Assembly (NCBI GenBank): GCA_021802225.1
Contig: JAKAAS010000102.1
Span: 1-6,572, forward strand
DNA from: Bacillota bacterium
Lineage (GTDB): Bacteria > Bacillota_E > Sulfobacillia > Sulfobacillales > Sulfobacillaceae
Direction of reading: 5' to 3'
Length of the DNA stretch: 6,572 nt
Both the position numbers and the translations under genes were made by a program. Under the pieces are notes generated by a model. That model was not told the origin of the DNA and searched no databases. It saw only the letters and a list, made by a program, of their open reading frames with translations. Of this stretch, positions 5,352-6,572 are shown piece after piece (the stretch's first letter is position 1; every line of letters starts with the position of its first letter).

Positions 5352-5526
5352 AGGAACTCCATCCCGGCGCATTCGCCTCCCTCCTGCACTTTGGAGATGG
5401 GCCGGTTGCCATACCCGAAAATCCCAGAGACTTTCCGGCTATATCACCAAATTTGCGAAAGAGCCCGGCGAAGACGTAGCGAGCGGCATCATTCCATGTG
5501 TGGGGATCCAACGGGTGAGACGGCAT
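5323..5526 (-). CDS. Doubtful small hypothetical protein or gene remnant (67 aa)
   Basis: An ATG at 5526 has AGGAGA 7 nt upstream, a very good ribosome binding site. The first half of the product (MPSHPLDPHTWNDAARYVFAGLFRKFGDIAGK) looks protein-like, with a plausible amphipathic helix. The second half is low-quality sequence and ends inside the 34-bp palindrome. No family was recognised. The terminator at 5555-5581 lies just upstream, and no promoter is visible in the 28 nt between them, so expression is uncertain. It may be the truncated start of a larger lost gene. A plus-strand ORF (5309-5479, 56 aa, GAGGAG 4 nt before its ATG) overlaps it and is an alternative reading; I rank the minus-strand one slightly higher. 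Confidence 0.33.
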   Translation of the reverse strand: MPSHPLDPHTWNDAARYVFAGLFRKFGDIAGKSLGFSGMATGPSPKCRREANAPGWSSLLALVPNSA

Positions 5527-5554
5527 GTGGGAATCTCCTGTCATCGTCTGGCAT

Positions 5555-5581
5555 AAAAAATGCCGCAGAAGGATTCTGCGG
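5555..5581 (-). terminator. Rho-independent terminator downstream of the Fic gene
   Basis: On the minus strand CCGCAGAA, a 3-nt loop and TTCTGCGG form a perfect 8-bp stem (5563-5581), followed after CA by six T (5560-5555). It lies about 77 nt after the Fic stop codon. The T-run is also the loop of a small hairpin GGCAT/ATGCC (5550-5564) that could compete with the terminator stem. Confidence 0.85.
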
Positions 5582-5623
5582 GAGAAATCCGGGGCACTTT
5601 GCCCAGGCCAGTGCGATGCGAAT

Positions 5624-5653
5624 CGCGCCCCCACTCCCATAGCGGAGGGCGCG
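5624..5653 (-). repeat. GC-rich hairpin just after the Fic stop codon
   Basis: CGCGCCC (5624-5630) and GGGCGCG (5647-5653) pair perfectly over 7 bp, and CTCC/GGAG inside can extend the structure. It begins 5 nt beyond the stop at 5658. No T-run follows, so it probably protects the 3' end of the message or assists the terminator at 5555-5581. Confidence 0.45.
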
Positions 5654-5657
5654 CACT

Positions 5658-6451
5658 TCAGAGCGAAGGCCCCGAACGGGGGCAACCCGGATCCAAGGTT
5701 TGGCGAATAGCGAGGAGATAACGCTGTTGCATCCAGTCGACCGCTTCCGCCGTCACGTGAAAAAAGGGATCGACATCCCCAGTGATTTGCGCGTGTTCCA
5801 ATGTGGTGAGATATTCCGCTCGGGACGTGGCAGGATACGATGCGGGCGATAGCTGTCACGCAACAAACAGCCATTCACCAGAAGACGCGAGACCCGCCCG
5901 TTCCCATCCACAAACGGATGGATAGCCGCCAGCTGAATATGGGCTTGCGCGGCAAAGACAACCGGATGCAAGGACTCGGGACGGTGGGCAAACCGCTTCA
6001 CACAGTCTGCCATGGCCTCCGGTACTCGGACGGGATTGGGAGGGACATGACGCGAGCCGCGAATAAAAACGGGAACCGTCCGGTAGTGGCCTGCGTCGCC
6101 GTCAAGAATCCCCTGCACCGTCAGTCGGTGCAGATGAGTCATCACTGTTTCGGTCAGAGGCTCAGCAGACTGCACCCATTGTTCCAATGCATGCCACGCC
6201 GCTGCGCTATTCGTGACTTCCAGGTGTTCCTGAATCGTTTTCCCTCCGATGGTAATGCCCTGTTCCAACACCACTTGCGTTTCGTGCAAGGTGAGCGTAT
6301 TCCCTTCCAGGGCAGTGGTATCATGGACGAAGCGAATGAGGAAATCATCCAACAAACTGCGCAGCGTTGCCCCAGGCAGAGGCCGCGCCTTGGCAATTTG
6401 TTGTTGCTGCATCGTCACGCGTTGGAGTAACACGTCGAGGGATTCGGGCAT
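5658..6451 (-). pseudogene. Fic-domain protein (class II AMPylase type), interrupted by a frameshift
   Basis: Fic proteins usually transfer AMP from ATP to a hydroxyl of a target protein. The first frame (from the ATG at 6451, AAGGAG 8 nt upstream) encodes the class II inhibitory helix motif T45-TAL-E49-G50-N51, the HLHRL and HYRTVPVFI segments, and the full catalytic core HPFVDGNGRVSR (178-189). After RILP (residue 208) this frame runs out of homology and stops at 5753. The expected Fic C-terminus continues in another frame from about 5828: TSRAEYLTTLEHAQITGDVDPF..., 56 residues ending at 5658. One missing base near 5828-5835 explains the break; restored, the protein would be about 265 residues, normal for the family. 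The region has no slippery heptamer, so programmed frameshifting is unlikely. It is either a recent pseudogene or a sequencing error. A -10-like TATACT (minus strand, 6472-6477) lies upstream without a recognisable -35. Confidence 0.9.
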
Positions 6452-6471
6452 AGCGGCTCTCCTTTCACAGC

Positions 6472-6477
6472 AGTATA
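6472..6477 (-). promoter_or_regulatory. Possible -10 element of the Fic gene
   Basis: On the minus strand TATACT (5 of 6 to TATAAT) lies about 20 nt before the Fic start, just ahead of the ribosome binding site. No TTGACA-like hexamer is present 16-18 nt further upstream, so the assignment is weak. Confidence 0.25.
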
Positions 6478-6514
6478 CCGTATTTGCCTCAATTCTCGGC
6501 TGGATCAGAGAACC

Positions 6515-6571
6515 TTAGTACAGCGGCGTATCCAGCCACGCGGCCGTGGCATCATAAATCTTTGGTGCAGG
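6515..6571 (-). CDS. Possible C-terminal end of an upstream minus-strand gene
   Basis: One minus-strand frame is open from the right edge and encodes 18 residues (PAPKIYDATAAWLDTPLY) before a TAA. The other two minus frames look less protein-like; one has a stop within 7 codons. The composition and high GC at third positions suit a real C-terminus located 63 nt upstream of the Fic gene. The piece is too short to identify a family. Confidence 0.35.
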   Translation of the reverse strand, partial: PAPKIYDATAAWLDTPLY

Positions 6572-6572
6572 A

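Noticed and set aside
5323..5874. Single 183-codon minus-strand ORF
   Set aside because: Its first part is an alternative frame across the Fic gene and it runs through a strong terminator; only the part after 5526 has a ribosome binding site of its own.

Overview
The window reads as a GC-moderate to GC-rich bacterial chromosome segment. Strong AGGAGG-type ribosome binding sites, a ComEB-type dCMP deaminase and a U-tailed intrinsic terminator suggest a Firmicutes-like organism. A Sulfobacillus-type acidophile is my guess, but it rests on general protein flavour and is not proven. No rRNA, tRNA, CRISPR array or intact insertion sequence is visible.

Left part (1-2060): the 3' end of a beta-rich, probably exported protein (+) is followed by a dCMP deaminase (+) that looks leaderless. 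A convergent small protein (-) follows, with a transposase-OrfA-like helix-turn-helix and a coiled coil. Its 5' side (1778-2058) is non-coding and holds a 47-nt stem-loop and a smaller hairpin just after the next minus-strand gene.

Middle (2060-5100): a minus-strand pair encodes a rhomboid-fold membrane protein that has lost its catalytic residues, followed by a GNAT acetyltransferase. Divergent from it is a PsiE-family four-helix membrane protein (+), with a palindrome in the shared 227-bp promoter region. Tail-to-tail with PsiE, 8 bp apart, is a GPH/MelB-type sugar transporter (-) with a recognisable promoter.

Right part (5100-6572): 5099-5657 has little convincing coding content but much secondary structure: a GC hairpin, a three-helix nested inverted repeat, a 34-bp near-perfect palindrome and a textbook minus-strand terminator. 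One short doubtful minus-strand ORF with a good ribosome binding site lies here. Upstream of the terminator is a Fic-domain (AMPylase-type) gene, class II by its inhibitory helix, split by a one-base frameshift just after the catalytic motif. The right edge carries what may be the last 18 codons of another minus-strand gene.

The genes do not form one pathway. The most unusual items are the dead rhomboid/GNAT pair, the apparently leaderless deaminase, the transporter without the MelB cation-site aspartates, the frameshifted Fic gene and the unexplained structured segment at 5190-5351.
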